DNA of 64,000 nucleotides from DASSNU01 sp035701265. GTDB lineage: Bacteria; Gemmatimonadota; Gemmatimonadetes; Gemmatimonadales; Gemmatimonadaceae. The translations under genes and the position numbers were made by a program. Location: positions 186,001 to 250,000 of the forward strand of contig DASSNU010000002.1 of NCBI GenBank assembly GCA_035701265.1, in the 5' to 3' direction. This document shows positions 26,744 to 35,719 of the stretch, piece after piece (position 1 is the first letter of the stretch; each line of letters opens with the position of its first letter). The notes under the pieces are model-generated. The model saw nothing but the letters and a program-made list of their open reading frames with translations. It was not told where the DNA came from and searched no databases.

Positions 26744-28540
26744 GTGCCACGCAGCCCGTCCGGGCGGCGCGGACGCGCCATCCACGCATCCATCCTCGCA
26801 CTCGTGTCGCTCCGCCTCTACCTCTCGCGGCTTCCCTTCCGCTGGAAGATGGCTCTCCTCACCGTGGTCGCGGTGCTGGCGACGCTCGTCCTCGTGCTCG
26901 TTCCGATGTACCTCGCGGGACGGTCGCAACTGGCGGAGCTGAACGGGCGCCGGTTGCACGCGATCGCGGCCAGCATCGGCGTGGCGGTGAGCGCCGACTC
27001 TCTGGACGTGGTCGCTCGCCCCAACGGGCAGAACAGCGCCGCCTTCGTGAACACGCGTCACGTCCTGCAGCGGGCGTGGCAGGCGAACGGCGGCGACGTG
27101 CACGAGCTGAGCGATGGCATCTCCATCGTCAGCCAGGATGCGGGCGGGTTCCGCTATCTGGTGCATTCCTCGTGGAATGCGGGACAGCCGCAGTACAATC
27201 GCGCCTGGGAGCCGCCGGAGACGCTGGCCGCCGCTCTGGTGGCTGGCCGCGCGGGGCAGACGCCACTCTACCGCACCGCGACCGGCCCCCGGCTCACCGC
27301 CGCGGTACCGGTGCAGCGCGGCGACGGTACGACGGCCGGCTTCGTGATCGTCGACATGGATGCCGCGCACGAGCTGCACGCGCTGCGCATGCGCCTGGCC
27401 CGCTTCATCTGGCTGCCATTCGTTCTCCTGCCGCTCGCCCTGGTGGCGTCGCTCATCGGCGCGCGCCGGCTCACCGCGGGAATGGAGATCGTGGCGCAGC
27501 ACGCCGACGGCGTCGCGCGCGGCAGTCTGCGGCAGTCGCTCACCTTCGAGTCGGGCGATGAAGTGGGCTCGCTGGCGAACGCCTTCCGCACCATGACGGC
27601 CGGGCTCCGCGATCTGCTCCGCGACGTGGAAGCGGGCGCCAACGAAGTCGCAGCCACCGCGGAACAGCTCTCGTCCGGTGCGCAGGAGCTGAGTGCATCC
27701 ACGCAGCAGGTGGCCAGCGCCGCACACTCCATTGCCGACTCGGCCGCGCGGCAGACCGACGGGATCCGCACGATCGTCGAGATCGCGACACGTGTTGCCG
27801 GACGCGCCGCCGCCGCCGCGGAGGGGGCACGCCGCGCGCAGGGGGCCGCCGACGTGGTAGCGAAGTCGGCCGCGCGCGCCACGGAGGCCGCCGGCGAAGC
27901 GCTGCAGACGATGGCGCGGATCACCGCCACCACGCGCGAGGCGGTGCCCGCCGTCGCCGAGCTGGGTGAGAAGTCCCAGGAGATCGGAAAGATCACCGAC
28001 ACGATCGGCGGCATTGCCCGTCAGACGAACCTGCTCGCGCTGAACGCCGCCATCGAAGCGGCACGCGCGGGCGAGCACGGCAAGGGGTTCGCCGTGGTGG
28101 CCGAGGAAGTACGCACGCTGGCGCACGAGAGCGCGCAGGCGCTGGACATGATCCGCTCGCTCGCGACCGAGATCCGCGCCGCCGCCGAGCACACCGCGGT
28201 GCGCATCGGCGAGGTGAGCAGCACGGTGGCCGAGGGAGAGACGGTGATCCGCGGCTCCACCGGCGCGCTGACGCAGATCACCGACGAGATCCGGCAGAGT
28301 CGCGCCGCCGTCGCCGCGATCGTCGAGTCGGTCGTCGCGCAGCAGCAGGAAGCCGAGACGCTCGCGCAGGAAATCGAGTCGGTGGCCGTCGTGGCCGAGC
28401 AGAACGCGTCCACCTCGCAGCAGGTGAGCGGCGTGGTGCAGGAGCAGACGGCGTCGATGATGCACATCACGTCGTCCAGCCAGCACCTGGCGAGCATCGC
28501 CACGCGCCTCAAGGGCGTGATGTCGCGCTTCGACTTGTAG
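26744..28540 (+). CDS. Methyl-accepting chemotaxis protein
   Basis: Membrane chemoreceptor of 598 residues. TM1 is at about 39-57 (MALLTVVAVLATLVLVLVP), a short periplasmic sensor domain covers about 60-210, and TM2 about 222-242 (FIWLPFVLLPLALVASLIGA). A HAMP segment follows. The C-terminal signalling hairpin includes EIGKITDTIGGIARQTNLLA, LNAAIEAARAGEHGKGFAVV and AEEVRTLAHES. It feeds CheA/CheW; no che genes are in this window. The ligand is unknown. GTG 26744 is shown; GTG 26804 (VSLRLYLSRLPF) would still keep TM1 and is a good alternative. Confidence 0.93.
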   Translation: MPRSPSGRRGRAIHASILALVSLRLYLSRLPFRWKMALLTVVAVLATLVLVLVPMYLAGRSQLAELNGRRLHAIAASIGVAVSADSLDVVARPNGQNSAAFVNTRHVLQRAWQANGGDVHELSDGISIVSQDAGGFRYLVHSSWNAGQPQYNRAWEPPETLAAALVAGRAGQTPLYRTATGPRLTAAVPVQRGDGTTAGFVIVDMDAAHELHALRMRLARFIWLPFVLLPLALVASLIGARRLTAGMEIVAQHADGVARGSLRQSLTFESGDEVGSLANAFRTMTAGLRDLLRDVEAGANEVAATAEQLSSGAQELSASTQQVASAAHSIADSAARQTDGIRTIVEIATRVAGRAAAAAEGARRAQGAADVVAKSAARATEAAGEALQTMARITATTREAVPAVAELGEKSQEIGKITDTIGGIARQTNLLALNAAIEAARAGEHGKGFAVVAEEVRTLAHESAQALDMIRSLATEIRAAAEHTAVRIGEVSSTVAEGETVIRGSTGALTQITDEIRQSRAAVAAIVESVVAQQQEAETLAQEIESVAVVAEQNASTSQQVSGVVQEQTASMMHITSSSQHLASIATRLKGVMSRFDL

Positions 28541-28638
28541 GGAGCGGCGCTCGGAGGGCGCTGAGCGAGCGGCCCGCCGCCGAGCGAGCCGGCCGGGGCA
28601 GCCTGGAGACTACTGGAGATTACGGGTGAGGCGCGCGG

Positions 28639-29712
28639 CTACGCCGTCGTGGCGCCGGTAAACGCCGGGGCGGGGTTGCGATCCACGTCCCCGCTCTCCA
28701 GCACCTCGAGGAAGGCAGCGATCACCTGTGGGTCGAACTGCGTGCCCGCGTGCTTCCGGAGCTCCGCCACGGCCGCCTCGAAGCCCAGTCCGTGCCGCCG
28801 GTAGGGGCGCCAGCTCATCATCGCGTCGAACGAGTCGGCCACGGCCGCGATGCGCGCCTCGAGGGGGATCTCCGTGCCGGCCAGGCCGTCGGGAATCCCA
28901 CGCCCGTCGAACCGCTCGTGATGCGAGCGCACCACGTTGAGCGCCACCGTGGCGTCGGTGAGCAGCGGCTGGAGAATGCGCCATCCCAGCACGGGGTGCG
29001 TCATGATGTGCTGGTACTCCTCCTCGGTGAGCGGGCCTTCCTTGTTCAGCACCGACTCGCGCACACCGATCTTCCCGATGTCGTGCAGGTGCCCGCCCAG
29101 CTCGATCTGCCGCCGGACTTCACCGGCGATGCCGAGCGTATCGGCGATGGCCGTCGCGTAGCGGCTCACGCGCACGGAATGCCCGCGCGTGTACGGATCC
29201 TTGAGCTCCAACGCCTCGGCGAGCGACTGGATGCTGGCCAGGAACAGCTCCTCCAGCCGCTGTGCCTGCGCCTTCACGCGCTCTTCGAGATGCTCCTGGT
29301 GCTCGCGGTTCTCCATGATGAGGCGCCGCTTTTCCAGCGCCTGCTGCACGCGCGCGCGCACTTCCTCCAGCACGAACGGCTTGGTGAGGTAGTCCATGGC
29401 GCCCAGGCCGAGCAGCTCCACGGCCACCTCCACCTCGGCCACGGCGGTGATCATCACCACGGCCACGTCGCGGTAGGTGCGCCGGACCTCGCGCAGGAGC
29501 GCGGTCCCGTCCATCCCCGGCATGCAGATGTCGGAGAGCATGACGGCGATCGGCTCCTTGCTCAGGATGTCGAGCGCCTCGTGACCCGAGCCTGCCTGGA
29601 AGCAGACGAAGCCGTCGCCGCGCATGAGGCGCACCAGGGCCTCGCGCAGTCGTGGCTCGTCGTCCACGATGAGGCAGCGCACCGGCTCGGTGCGAGCGGT
29701 CTGCTCGGTCAC
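28639..29712 (-). CDS. Response regulator with HD-GYP-type output domain
   Basis: 357 residues. The receiver domain (about 10-125) has the acidic pair DDE, phospho-Asp in LSDICMPGMDG, and Lys in YLTKPF. A coiled-coil linker follows, then an HD-GYP domain with GGHLHDIGKIGV, VLNKEGPLTEEEYQHI, HP in THPVLGW and HHERFDGRGIPDGL. HD-GYP domains degrade c-di-GMP. Here the signature reads GIP instead of GYP, so activity is likely but not certain. No partner histidine kinase is adjacent. It is convergent with the chemoreceptor gene, and the 98 bp between them show no clear terminator. Confidence 0.93.
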   Translation of the reverse strand: MTEQTARTEPVRCLIVDDEPRLREALVRLMRGDGFVCFQAGSGHEALDILSKEPIAVMLSDICMPGMDGTALLREVRRTYRDVAVVMITAVAEVEVAVELLGLGAMDYLTKPFVLEEVRARVQQALEKRRLIMENREHQEHLEERVKAQAQRLEELFLASIQSLAEALELKDPYTRGHSVRVSRYATAIADTLGIAGEVRRQIELGGHLHDIGKIGVRESVLNKEGPLTEEEYQHIMTHPVLGWRILQPLLTDATVALNVVRSHHERFDGRGIPDGLAGTEIPLEARIAAVADSFDAMMSWRPYRRHGLGFEAAVAELRKHAGTQFDPQVIAAFLEVLESGDVDRNPAPAFTGATTA

Positions 29713-29804
29713 GCGCCTACACCCTGGCGGTGCGCACGGCGTGGGTCGCCGTGCTCTCGCCGCGCACGTATCTTTCTCCCGTTCCCTTCACCACCGCTTG
29801 GACC

Positions 29805-30968
29805 ATGACCCGCATCTTCGACGAAGACCTCGACGCCCGCTTCGGCACGCGGGCCATCCACGCGGGGCAGCGCCCCGACCCGCTGGCCGGCGCGATCATG
29901 ACCCCGGTCTATCTCACTTCCACCTATGTGCAGGACGGAGTGGGACGACACAAGGGGTACGAGTATGCGCGCACACGCAACCCCACGCGCGAGGCGCTCG
30001 AGCGCAACGTCGCCGCCCTGGAGGGTGGCCGCCACGGATTCGCCTTCGCCAGCGGCACGGCCACGGTGGATTCGCTGATGAAGCTCTTCGCCTCGGGAGA
30101 TCATGTCATCTGTGGCGAGAACGTGTACGGAGGAACGTTCCGGCTGTTCGACGCACTGCTGCGGCACCATGGCCTCACGTTCACCTTCGTGGACACGCGC
30201 GATCCACAGCGCGTAGCGGACGCGGCGACGGAGCGCACGGTGGCGGTGATGGTGGAAACCCCCACCAACCCCCTCATGCGCATCACCGATCTGAGCGCCG
30301 TGTCGCAGATCGCGCACGACGCCGGCGCGTTGCTGATCGTGGACAACACCTTCGCCACGCCATTCTTCCAACGGCCCTTCGAGCATGGGGCAGATGTCGT
30401 CCTTCATTCGACGACCAAGTACCTGAATGGGCACAGCGACATGGTGGGGGGGATCGCGGTGGTGAACGACGACGCCCTGGCCGATCGGTTAGGATTCATT
30501 CAGAATGCGGCGGGCGCCGTTCCGGGGCCGCTCGACTGCTGGCTCGCCCTCAGGGGGACCAAGACGCTCCACCTGCGCATGCCGCGCCACGACGAGAACG
30601 GGCGGCAGGTGGCAGCCTGGCTGGCCGAGCGCCTCGGGGCGGAGCGCGTGATCTATCCCGGCCTGCCGTCGCACCCACAGCACGCGCTCGCCAGAAAGCA
30701 GATGTGCGGCTTTGGCGGGATGATCTCGGTGGAGCTGGGCTCGCGCGAGCGGGCGGTGCAGGTCCTGGAACGTACTCGAATCTTTTCGCTCGCGGAATCG
30801 TTGGGAGGGGTCGAGAGTCTGATCAGTCACCCGGCCTCCATGACGCACGCCTCCGTTCCCGCCGATCGCCGTGCGGCGCTCGGCATCACGGATGGGCTCA
30901 TTCGCCTCTCGTGCGGGGTGGAGGACGTGGGCGACCTGATCGGCGATCTGGAGCACGCGCTGGCGTAG
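29805..30968 (+). CDS. Cystathionine gamma-synthase/lyase family PLP enzyme
   Basis: 387 residues, Cys/Met-metabolism PLP family. Seen: FGTRAIHAGQRPDPLAGAIMTPVYLTSTY at the start, YEYARTRNPTREALE, the cofactor-stacking Tyr in ENVYGGTFR, ETPTNPLMRITDL, VDNTFATPFFQRP, and the PLP lysine in HSTTKYLNGHSD. It either builds cystathionine from an activated homoserine or cleaves cystathionine; sequence alone does not separate MetB from MetC or lyase. The ATG at 29805 matches the family start. The 92-bp divergent space to the response regulator is its promoter region. Confidence 0.92.
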   Translation: MTRIFDEDLDARFGTRAIHAGQRPDPLAGAIMTPVYLTSTYVQDGVGRHKGYEYARTRNPTREALERNVAALEGGRHGFAFASGTATVDSLMKLFASGDHVICGENVYGGTFRLFDALLRHHGLTFTFVDTRDPQRVADAATERTVAVMVETPTNPLMRITDLSAVSQIAHDAGALLIVDNTFATPFFQRPFEHGADVVLHSTTKYLNGHSDMVGGIAVVNDDALADRLGFIQNAAGAVPGPLDCWLALRGTKTLHLRMPRHDENGRQVAAWLAERLGAERVIYPGLPSHPQHALARKQMCGFGGMISVELGSRERAVQVLERTRIFSLAESLGGVESLISHPASMTHASVPADRRAALGITDGLIRLSCGVEDVGDLIGDLEHALA

Positions 30969-31022
30969 GCCGGTCGCGTCCCCCAGTCCCAACGCCCGAA
31001 CACCTCGTCCGGAGAGCGCGTC

Positions 31023-31997
31023 ATGCCACGTCTTCCCGAAATCGCACCCATCGCGTGGGAGCACCCCGCCGATCGCGCCGCGCTGAATGCGCTGCGCGCG
31101 CTCCCCGGTTTTGACGACGTCGTCCGCAAGGTCGGCAGCTTTTTCGGTGAGCGCGGCATCCGCCACCTCTTTCTCGCCAACGCCGTCCGCGTGGGCCCGC
31201 GGCAGCGCCCGCAGCTCGACGCGCTGCTGAGCGAGGTGCTGGACACCATGGATTGGGCGGAGCGCCCGCAGCTCTACGTGACGCAGAAGCCCGAGGTGAA
31301 TGCGTACGCGATCGGCTTCGAGCATCCGTTCATCGTCGTCACCTCCGCCGCCCTCGAGCTCCTGGACCGCGACGAGCGTCGCGTGGTGTTGGGACACGAG
31401 CTCGGGCACATCATCAGTGGACACACCACGTACACGACCATCGCGCAGATCCTGCTCCTCATCGGATGGCGCAATCTCCCCTTTCTGACCGGGCTCGCGC
31501 TCCTGCCGATCGAGCTCGCGCTGTTCGAGTGGTATCGCAAGGCCGAGCTCTCGTGCGACCGCGCCGGCCTGCTCGCCACGCAGGATCCGATGGCATCCAT
31601 GCGTGTGTTCTTCAAGTTCGCCGGCGGGCTGTCGTACGGCGACGATGTCAATCTCGACGAGTTCCTGGCGCAGGCGCGCGAGTACGAGACCACGGGCACC
31701 GCGGTGGACACCGCCTTCAAGGCCATCAACGTCGCGCTCCGCACGCACCCCTTCAACACGGTGCGGGCAGGCGAGCTGCAGCGGTGGATCGCGACCGGCG
31801 ACTACGACCGCATCGTGCGCGGCGAATACCCGCGCCGCGGAAGCGCGGAGGCGCCGCCCTTCACCTCCGACCTGGAGGAGGCGGGGAGCTACTACGCAGA
31901 GCAGGCGCGACAGGCGGCCACGCAGGTGGGGGAGATGATCGGGCGCGCGCGCGATGCGGTCTCGAGCGCATTTCGGTCCCGCGGCAACACGCCGTGA
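31023..31997 (+). CDS. M48-family zinc metallopeptidase
   Basis: 324 residues. The zinc site is HELGH in RRVVLGHELGHIISGH, with the third ligand Glu in EWYRKAELSCDRAGLLA. A hydrophobic stretch (ILLLIGWRNLPFLTGLALLPIEL) between them may insert in or lie along the membrane, as in HtpX/YcaL-like peptidases. There is no signal peptide, so the catalytic site may face the cytoplasm. The preceding PEVNAYAIGFEHPFIVVTSAALELL is a family hallmark. It overlaps purD as GTGA. Confidence 0.9.
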   Translation: MPRLPEIAPIAWEHPADRAALNALRALPGFDDVVRKVGSFFGERGIRHLFLANAVRVGPRQRPQLDALLSEVLDTMDWAERPQLYVTQKPEVNAYAIGFEHPFIVVTSAALELLDRDERRVVLGHELGHIISGHTTYTTIAQILLLIGWRNLPFLTGLALLPIELALFEWYRKAELSCDRAGLLATQDPMASMRVFFKFAGGLSYGDDVNLDEFLAQAREYETTGTAVDTAFKAINVALRTHPFNTVRAGELQRWIATGDYDRIVRGEYPRRGSAEAPPFTSDLEEAGSYYAEQARQAATQVGEMIGRARDAVSSAFRSRGNTP

Positions 31998-33283
31998 AGA
32001 TACTGATCGTCGGCGGCGGCGGACGCGAGCACGCACTCGCCTGGAAGCTGGCCGCCGATGACCCGGACGCCGAGCTGCTTGCCGCTCCGGGGAATCCGGG
32101 GATCGCGGCGCTGGCGCGATGCGTGTCCATCGCGCCCACCGATCTCGACGCGCTCGTACGCCTCGCGCGCGATGAGCGGATCGATCTCACCGTCGTGGGA
32201 CCGGAGGCTCCGCTTTCGGCGGGCATCGTGGACCGCTTTCGCGACGCCGGACTGGCGGCGTTCGGCCCCACGCGCGCGGCGGCGGAGATCGAGTCGTCCA
32301 AGGCGTTCGCCAAGGAGCTGATGCAGAGCGCGCGCGTCCCCACGGCGCGCGCGGAGCGTCACACCCAGGTGGAGCCCGCACGCCAGGCCGTGCGCAGGAT
32401 GGGCGCGCCGGTCGTGGTGAAAGCCTCCGGGCTCGCAGCGGGGAAAGGCGTCATCGTCTGCGAGAGTCTCGCGCAAGCAGACGCCGCCATCGACGATATG
32501 CTGCGCGGCGGTCGCTTCGGCCACGCGGGCGCGGAGCTGCTCGTGGAGGAGTTCATGGAAGGGGAGGAGCTCTCGCTCTTCGTGCTGACCGACGGCACGA
32601 CCGTGCTCCCCATGCTCCCCGCCCAGGATCACAAGCGGCTGCTCGAGGGGGACGCCGGTCCGAACACCGGCGGGATGGGTGCGTACGCGCCGGTGAGCAT
32701 CGGCACCCCCGCGCTCGTGGGCGAGGTGGTGGAGACGATCGTGCGCCCCACGCTGGCCGCCATGCGCGAGCGCGGGCGACCGTTCACCGGCTTGCTCTAC
32801 GCCGGACTCATGCTCACGGCCGATGGGCCGAGCGTGGTGGAGTTCAACTGCCGCTTCGGCGATCCCGAAACGGAGGCGCTGCTCCCGTTGCTGGAGAGTC
32901 CGCTCCTTCCGATTCTGGGGAGCATCGCGCGCGGGGAGCCGCTCGCCGAGCAGCCGCTGCGCTGGCGCGATGCCGCGGCGGTGACGACGGTCGTGGCCGC
33001 GCCGGGCTACCCGGACGTGGCGCAGACCGGCGCGCCGATCGCGCTCCCGCCGGTGGGCGACGACGTGGTGATCTTTCACGCGGGCACGGCGCGCGACGCG
33101 CGGGGCGCGCTCGTGTCGGCGGGCGGCCGCGTGCTTGCCGTCACCGCCGTGGCGCCGACGCTGGCCGATGCGCAGGCCCGGTCGGCAGCGGTGGCTGCCG
33201 CCGTCGGAATGGAAGGAAAGCAGCTCCGCCGCGACATCGGCTGGCGCGAGCTGCAGCGCCATGCCGGAGCTTCCCGAGACTGA
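31994..33283 (+). CDS. purD: Phosphoribosylamine-glycine ligase
   Basis: GAR synthetase, the second step of purine synthesis. 429 residues, normal size. Begins VKILIVGGGGREHALAWKL; ATP-grasp features follow in VVVKASGLAAGKGVIVC, LVEEFMEGEELSLFVL, PAQDHKRLLEGDAGPNTGGMGAY and VEFNCRFGDPETEALLPLL. The GTG at 31994 overlaps the peptidase stop. The 3' end overlaps mutM by 23 bp. No other pur gene is adjacent. Confidence 0.96.
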   Translation: MKILIVGGGGREHALAWKLAADDPDAELLAAPGNPGIAALARCVSIAPTDLDALVRLARDERIDLTVVGPEAPLSAGIVDRFRDAGLAAFGPTRAAAEIESSKAFAKELMQSARVPTARAERHTQVEPARQAVRRMGAPVVVKASGLAAGKGVIVCESLAQADAAIDDMLRGGRFGHAGAELLVEEFMEGEELSLFVLTDGTTVLPMLPAQDHKRLLEGDAGPNTGGMGAYAPVSIGTPALVGEVVETIVRPTLAAMRERGRPFTGLLYAGLMLTADGPSVVEFNCRFGDPETEALLPLLESPLLPILGSIARGEPLAEQPLRWRDAAAVTTVVAAPGYPDVAQTGAPIALPPVGDDVVIFHAGTARDARGALVSAGGRVLAVTAVAPTLADAQARSAAVAAAVGMEGKQLRRDIGWRELQRHAGASRD

Positions 33284-34088
33284 GACCATCGCGCGCGATC
33301 TGGACGCGGCGGTGGCGGGACGGCGCGTCATCGCCGTGCGCGTCCGGCGCGCCGATGTGCTGCGCCGCACGACGCCGCGCTCGCTCGCGCGGCGCTTGCG
33401 CGGCGCGCGCATCGTGGGCGCGTGGCGCCGCGCCAAGCTCGTGATCCTGGATCTCGACACGGGCGACCGCCTGGTGGTCCAGCCGCGCTTCACCGGCGCG
33501 CTGCTGGTGGACGACGGTACGCTCCCGGAGCGCGAACGGCGGTACGCCACCGTGTCGATGACGTTGGACGACGCGCGCACCCTGCACTACCGCGACATCC
33601 GCCGGCTGGGAACGGTGACGCTCATGGCGCCGGACGAGTGGAGCGCGTACGAGCGCGCGCTGGGCATCGAGCCGCTTGACCCGCGCTTCACGACGGCGCG
33701 ATTATGGGAGATCGTCCATCGGTCGGGACAGGCAGTGAAGAAGGTCGTGATGGATCAGCGTCGATTGGCAGGCATCGGGAACATCTACGCGAACGAGGCG
33801 CTCTGGCGCGCGCGGATCGACCCGTCGCGCGCGGCGCGTTCGCTCTCGCACGATGAGGTGCACGCGATGCACGACGCGATCACGACGGTACTGCGCGAGG
33901 CCGTGGCCGCGCGCGGGACGAGCTTCCGCGATTACCGCGATGCATCGGGACGCACCGGCAACTTCGCCGCCGCGGTCGCCGTGTACGGGCGCGGCGGGGA
34001 GCCGTGCCCGCGCTGCGGCGCGCGGCTGGTGGACACCGCCGCGGTGGACGGGCGAACGACCGTCTTCTGCGCACGCTGCCAGCGCTGA
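33261..34088 (+). CDS. mutM: Formamidopyrimidine-DNA glycosylase
   Basis: Removes 8-oxoguanine and other oxidised purines from DNA. 275 residues. The mature N-terminus is PELPETETIARDLD with catalytic Pro and Glu; the Lys in WRRAKLVILDL, the helix-two-turn-helix segment RLAGIGNIYANEALWRARI, and a C-terminal zinc finger with four Cys (CPRC...CARC) are all present. The ATG lies inside the end of purD. It is followed 8 bp later by a UvrC-like repair gene. Confidence 0.96.
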   Translation: MPELPETETIARDLDAAVAGRRVIAVRVRRADVLRRTTPRSLARRLRGARIVGAWRRAKLVILDLDTGDRLVVQPRFTGALLVDDGTLPERERRYATVSMTLDDARTLHYRDIRRLGTVTLMAPDEWSAYERALGIEPLDPRFTTARLWEIVHRSGQAVKKVVMDQRRLAGIGNIYANEALWRARIDPSRAARSLSHDEVHAMHDAITTVLREAVAARGTSFRDYRDASGRTGNFAAAVAVYGRGGEPCPRCGARLVDTAAVDGRTTVFCARCQR

Positions 34089-34096
34089 GGCGTTCG

Positions 34097-35230
34097 ATGT
34101 CGCGAAAACGCCGCACCGGCACCGTCACCACTCCCGCCACCGACGAACAGCTCGCCGAGCTGCGCCGCACGGTGCGCGCGGGGGCGGAGAATCGCCCCGG
34201 CGTCTACCAGATGATCGCCGAGGACGGCGAGGTGCTCTACGTCGGGAAGTCCAAGAGCGTGCGCAGCCGGCTGCTGAGCTACTTCCGCTGTGCGTACCCC
34301 GAGGACAAGGGCGCGCGCATCGTCCGCGAGGCGCGGCGCATCGAGTGGCGCTACACGCCCAGCGAGTTCGGCGCGCTGCTGGAAGAGCTGCGTCTCATCA
34401 AGCGCTACCGTCCTCGCTTCAACGTGGCCATGAAGCGCGATGCGCGGCACTTCGCCTTCATCAAGCTCGCCGCGGTGGCCGCGCCCAAGCTGATGGTGGT
34501 GCGCGAGCCGGCCGACGACAGCGCGCTGTACTACGGGCCGTTCCACGGCGCGCAGGGCGTGGAGGAGGCACTCCGCGAGCTGAACGATGCGCTGGGGCTT
34601 CGCGACTGCGCGCTCGACCGCCGCATGCACTTTGCCGACCAGCAGGAGCTCTTCACCATCGCACCGCGCACGCCGGGGTGCCTCCGCTACGAGGTGCGCA
34701 AGTGCCTCGGCCCGTGCGTCGGGGCGTGCACCGAAGAGGCGTACGCCGAGCGCGTGCGCATGGCGCGCGCGTTTCTCGACGGCGCCGACGACGGCCCGAT
34801 CGAGCGCCTGCGCCGCGACATGGACCTGCACAGCGATCTCCTGCAGTACGAGCGAGCCGCCGTGCTGCGCGACAAGCTGCAGCGGCTGGAGGCGTTGCGC
34901 GAGCAGTTCCTCCGCCTGCGCTTCGCCGTGGAGTCGTTGTCCTTCGTGTACACGGTGCCGGGGCACGATGGCGACGATCGCGCGTACGTGATCCGTCGCG
35001 GACGCGTCCGCGCGGAGATGCGCGCCCCGCGCCGCGCGCGCGAGCGATCGCGCCTGCACGCGCTGGTGCGCAACGTCTTCGATGCGGCGGAGCGGGACAC
35101 CGCACGCGTCCCCGCGCACGAGGTGGACGAGCTCATGCTGCTCTCATCCTGGTTCCGCCGCTTCCCCGGCGAGCTGGAGCGCACCACGCCGCCCTCGGCC
35201 GTCCTCCCCGCCGGTATCCGCTCGGCCTGA
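34097..35230 (+). CDS. Short UvrC/Cho-like GIY-YIG nuclease
   Basis: 377 residues. The GIY-YIG domain has GVY at 35-37, LYVGKS at 47-52 and the conserved Arg in KSVRSRLLSYF. Then come TPSEFGALLEELRLIKRYRPRFN, a UvrC-type Cys cluster RYEVRKCLGPC, and a UVR motif DLLQYERAAVLRDKLQRLE that would contact UvrB. The second UvrC nuclease domain and HhH repeats of full-length UvrC are missing; a diverged domain (about 285-377) takes their place. Like E. coli Cho it could make the 3' incision in nucleotide excision repair. It sits 8 bp after mutM. Confidence 0.88.
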   Translation: MSRKRRTGTVTTPATDEQLAELRRTVRAGAENRPGVYQMIAEDGEVLYVGKSKSVRSRLLSYFRCAYPEDKGARIVREARRIEWRYTPSEFGALLEELRLIKRYRPRFNVAMKRDARHFAFIKLAAVAAPKLMVVREPADDSALYYGPFHGAQGVEEALRELNDALGLRDCALDRRMHFADQQELFTIAPRTPGCLRYEVRKCLGPCVGACTEEAYAERVRMARAFLDGADDGPIERLRRDMDLHSDLLQYERAAVLRDKLQRLEALREQFLRLRFAVESLSFVYTVPGHDGDDRAYVIRRGRVRAEMRAPRRARERSRLHALVRNVFDAAERDTARVPAHEVDELMLLSSWFRRFPGELERTTPPSAVLPAGIRSA

Positions 35231-35239
35231 GGGACGTCG

Positions 35240-35719
35240 TCAGTCGGCCAGCGGCACGATCTCCACGCGCACGTCGTTCCCATCGACGCGCAGGAGCGCC
35301 ACGCTGGGCGTGAGGTGAAAGCGCCGCGGGCCCGCGGAGCCCGGATTCACCACCAGCCGGTCGCCGGAACGACTGACCAGCGGCTCGTGCGTGTGTCCGT
35401 ACACCAGCACCTGCTGCGGATAGCGCTCGAACAGCCGGCGCGGCGTCGGGCTGCCCAGCTCATGCCCGTGGCTCACGTGCACCGTCACGCCGCCGATACG
35501 GCGGACGATCTCTCGCGCGAGGCTGGGCGCGCCTGGCAGGTCCGTGTTGCCGAACACCGCCTCCACCGGCGCGATGGTCGCCAGCTCGTCCAGCACGCCA
35601 TCCCCCACATCGCCTGCGTGCAGGATGAGCTCCACGTCCGCGAAGACGTCATGTACCGCCGGGCGCACGATCCCGTGCGTGTCCGAGATGAGCCCGATCC
35701 GGTGAACGGAGGAGGTCAT
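35240..35719 (-). CDS. YfcE-type metallophosphoesterase
   Basis: 159 residues. Metal-binding motifs in order: GLISDTHG, ILHAGDVGD, VFGNTD, SHGHELG and YGHTHEP, the pattern of the small YfcE/MJ0936 phosphodiesterase family. The natural substrate of this family is uncertain. Its ATG overlaps the ubiX stop (ATGA), making it the last gene of the quinone operon. Whether it takes part in quinone synthesis cannot be told. Convergent with the UvrC-like gene, only 9 bp apart. Confidence 0.93.
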   Translation of the reverse strand: MTSSVHRIGLISDTHGIVRPAVHDVFADVELILHAGDVGDGVLDELATIAPVEAVFGNTDLPGAPSLAREIVRRIGGVTVHVSHGHELGSPTPRRLFERYPQQVLVYGHTHEPLVSRSGDRLVVNPGSAGPRRFHLTPSVALLRVDGNDVRVEIVPLAD

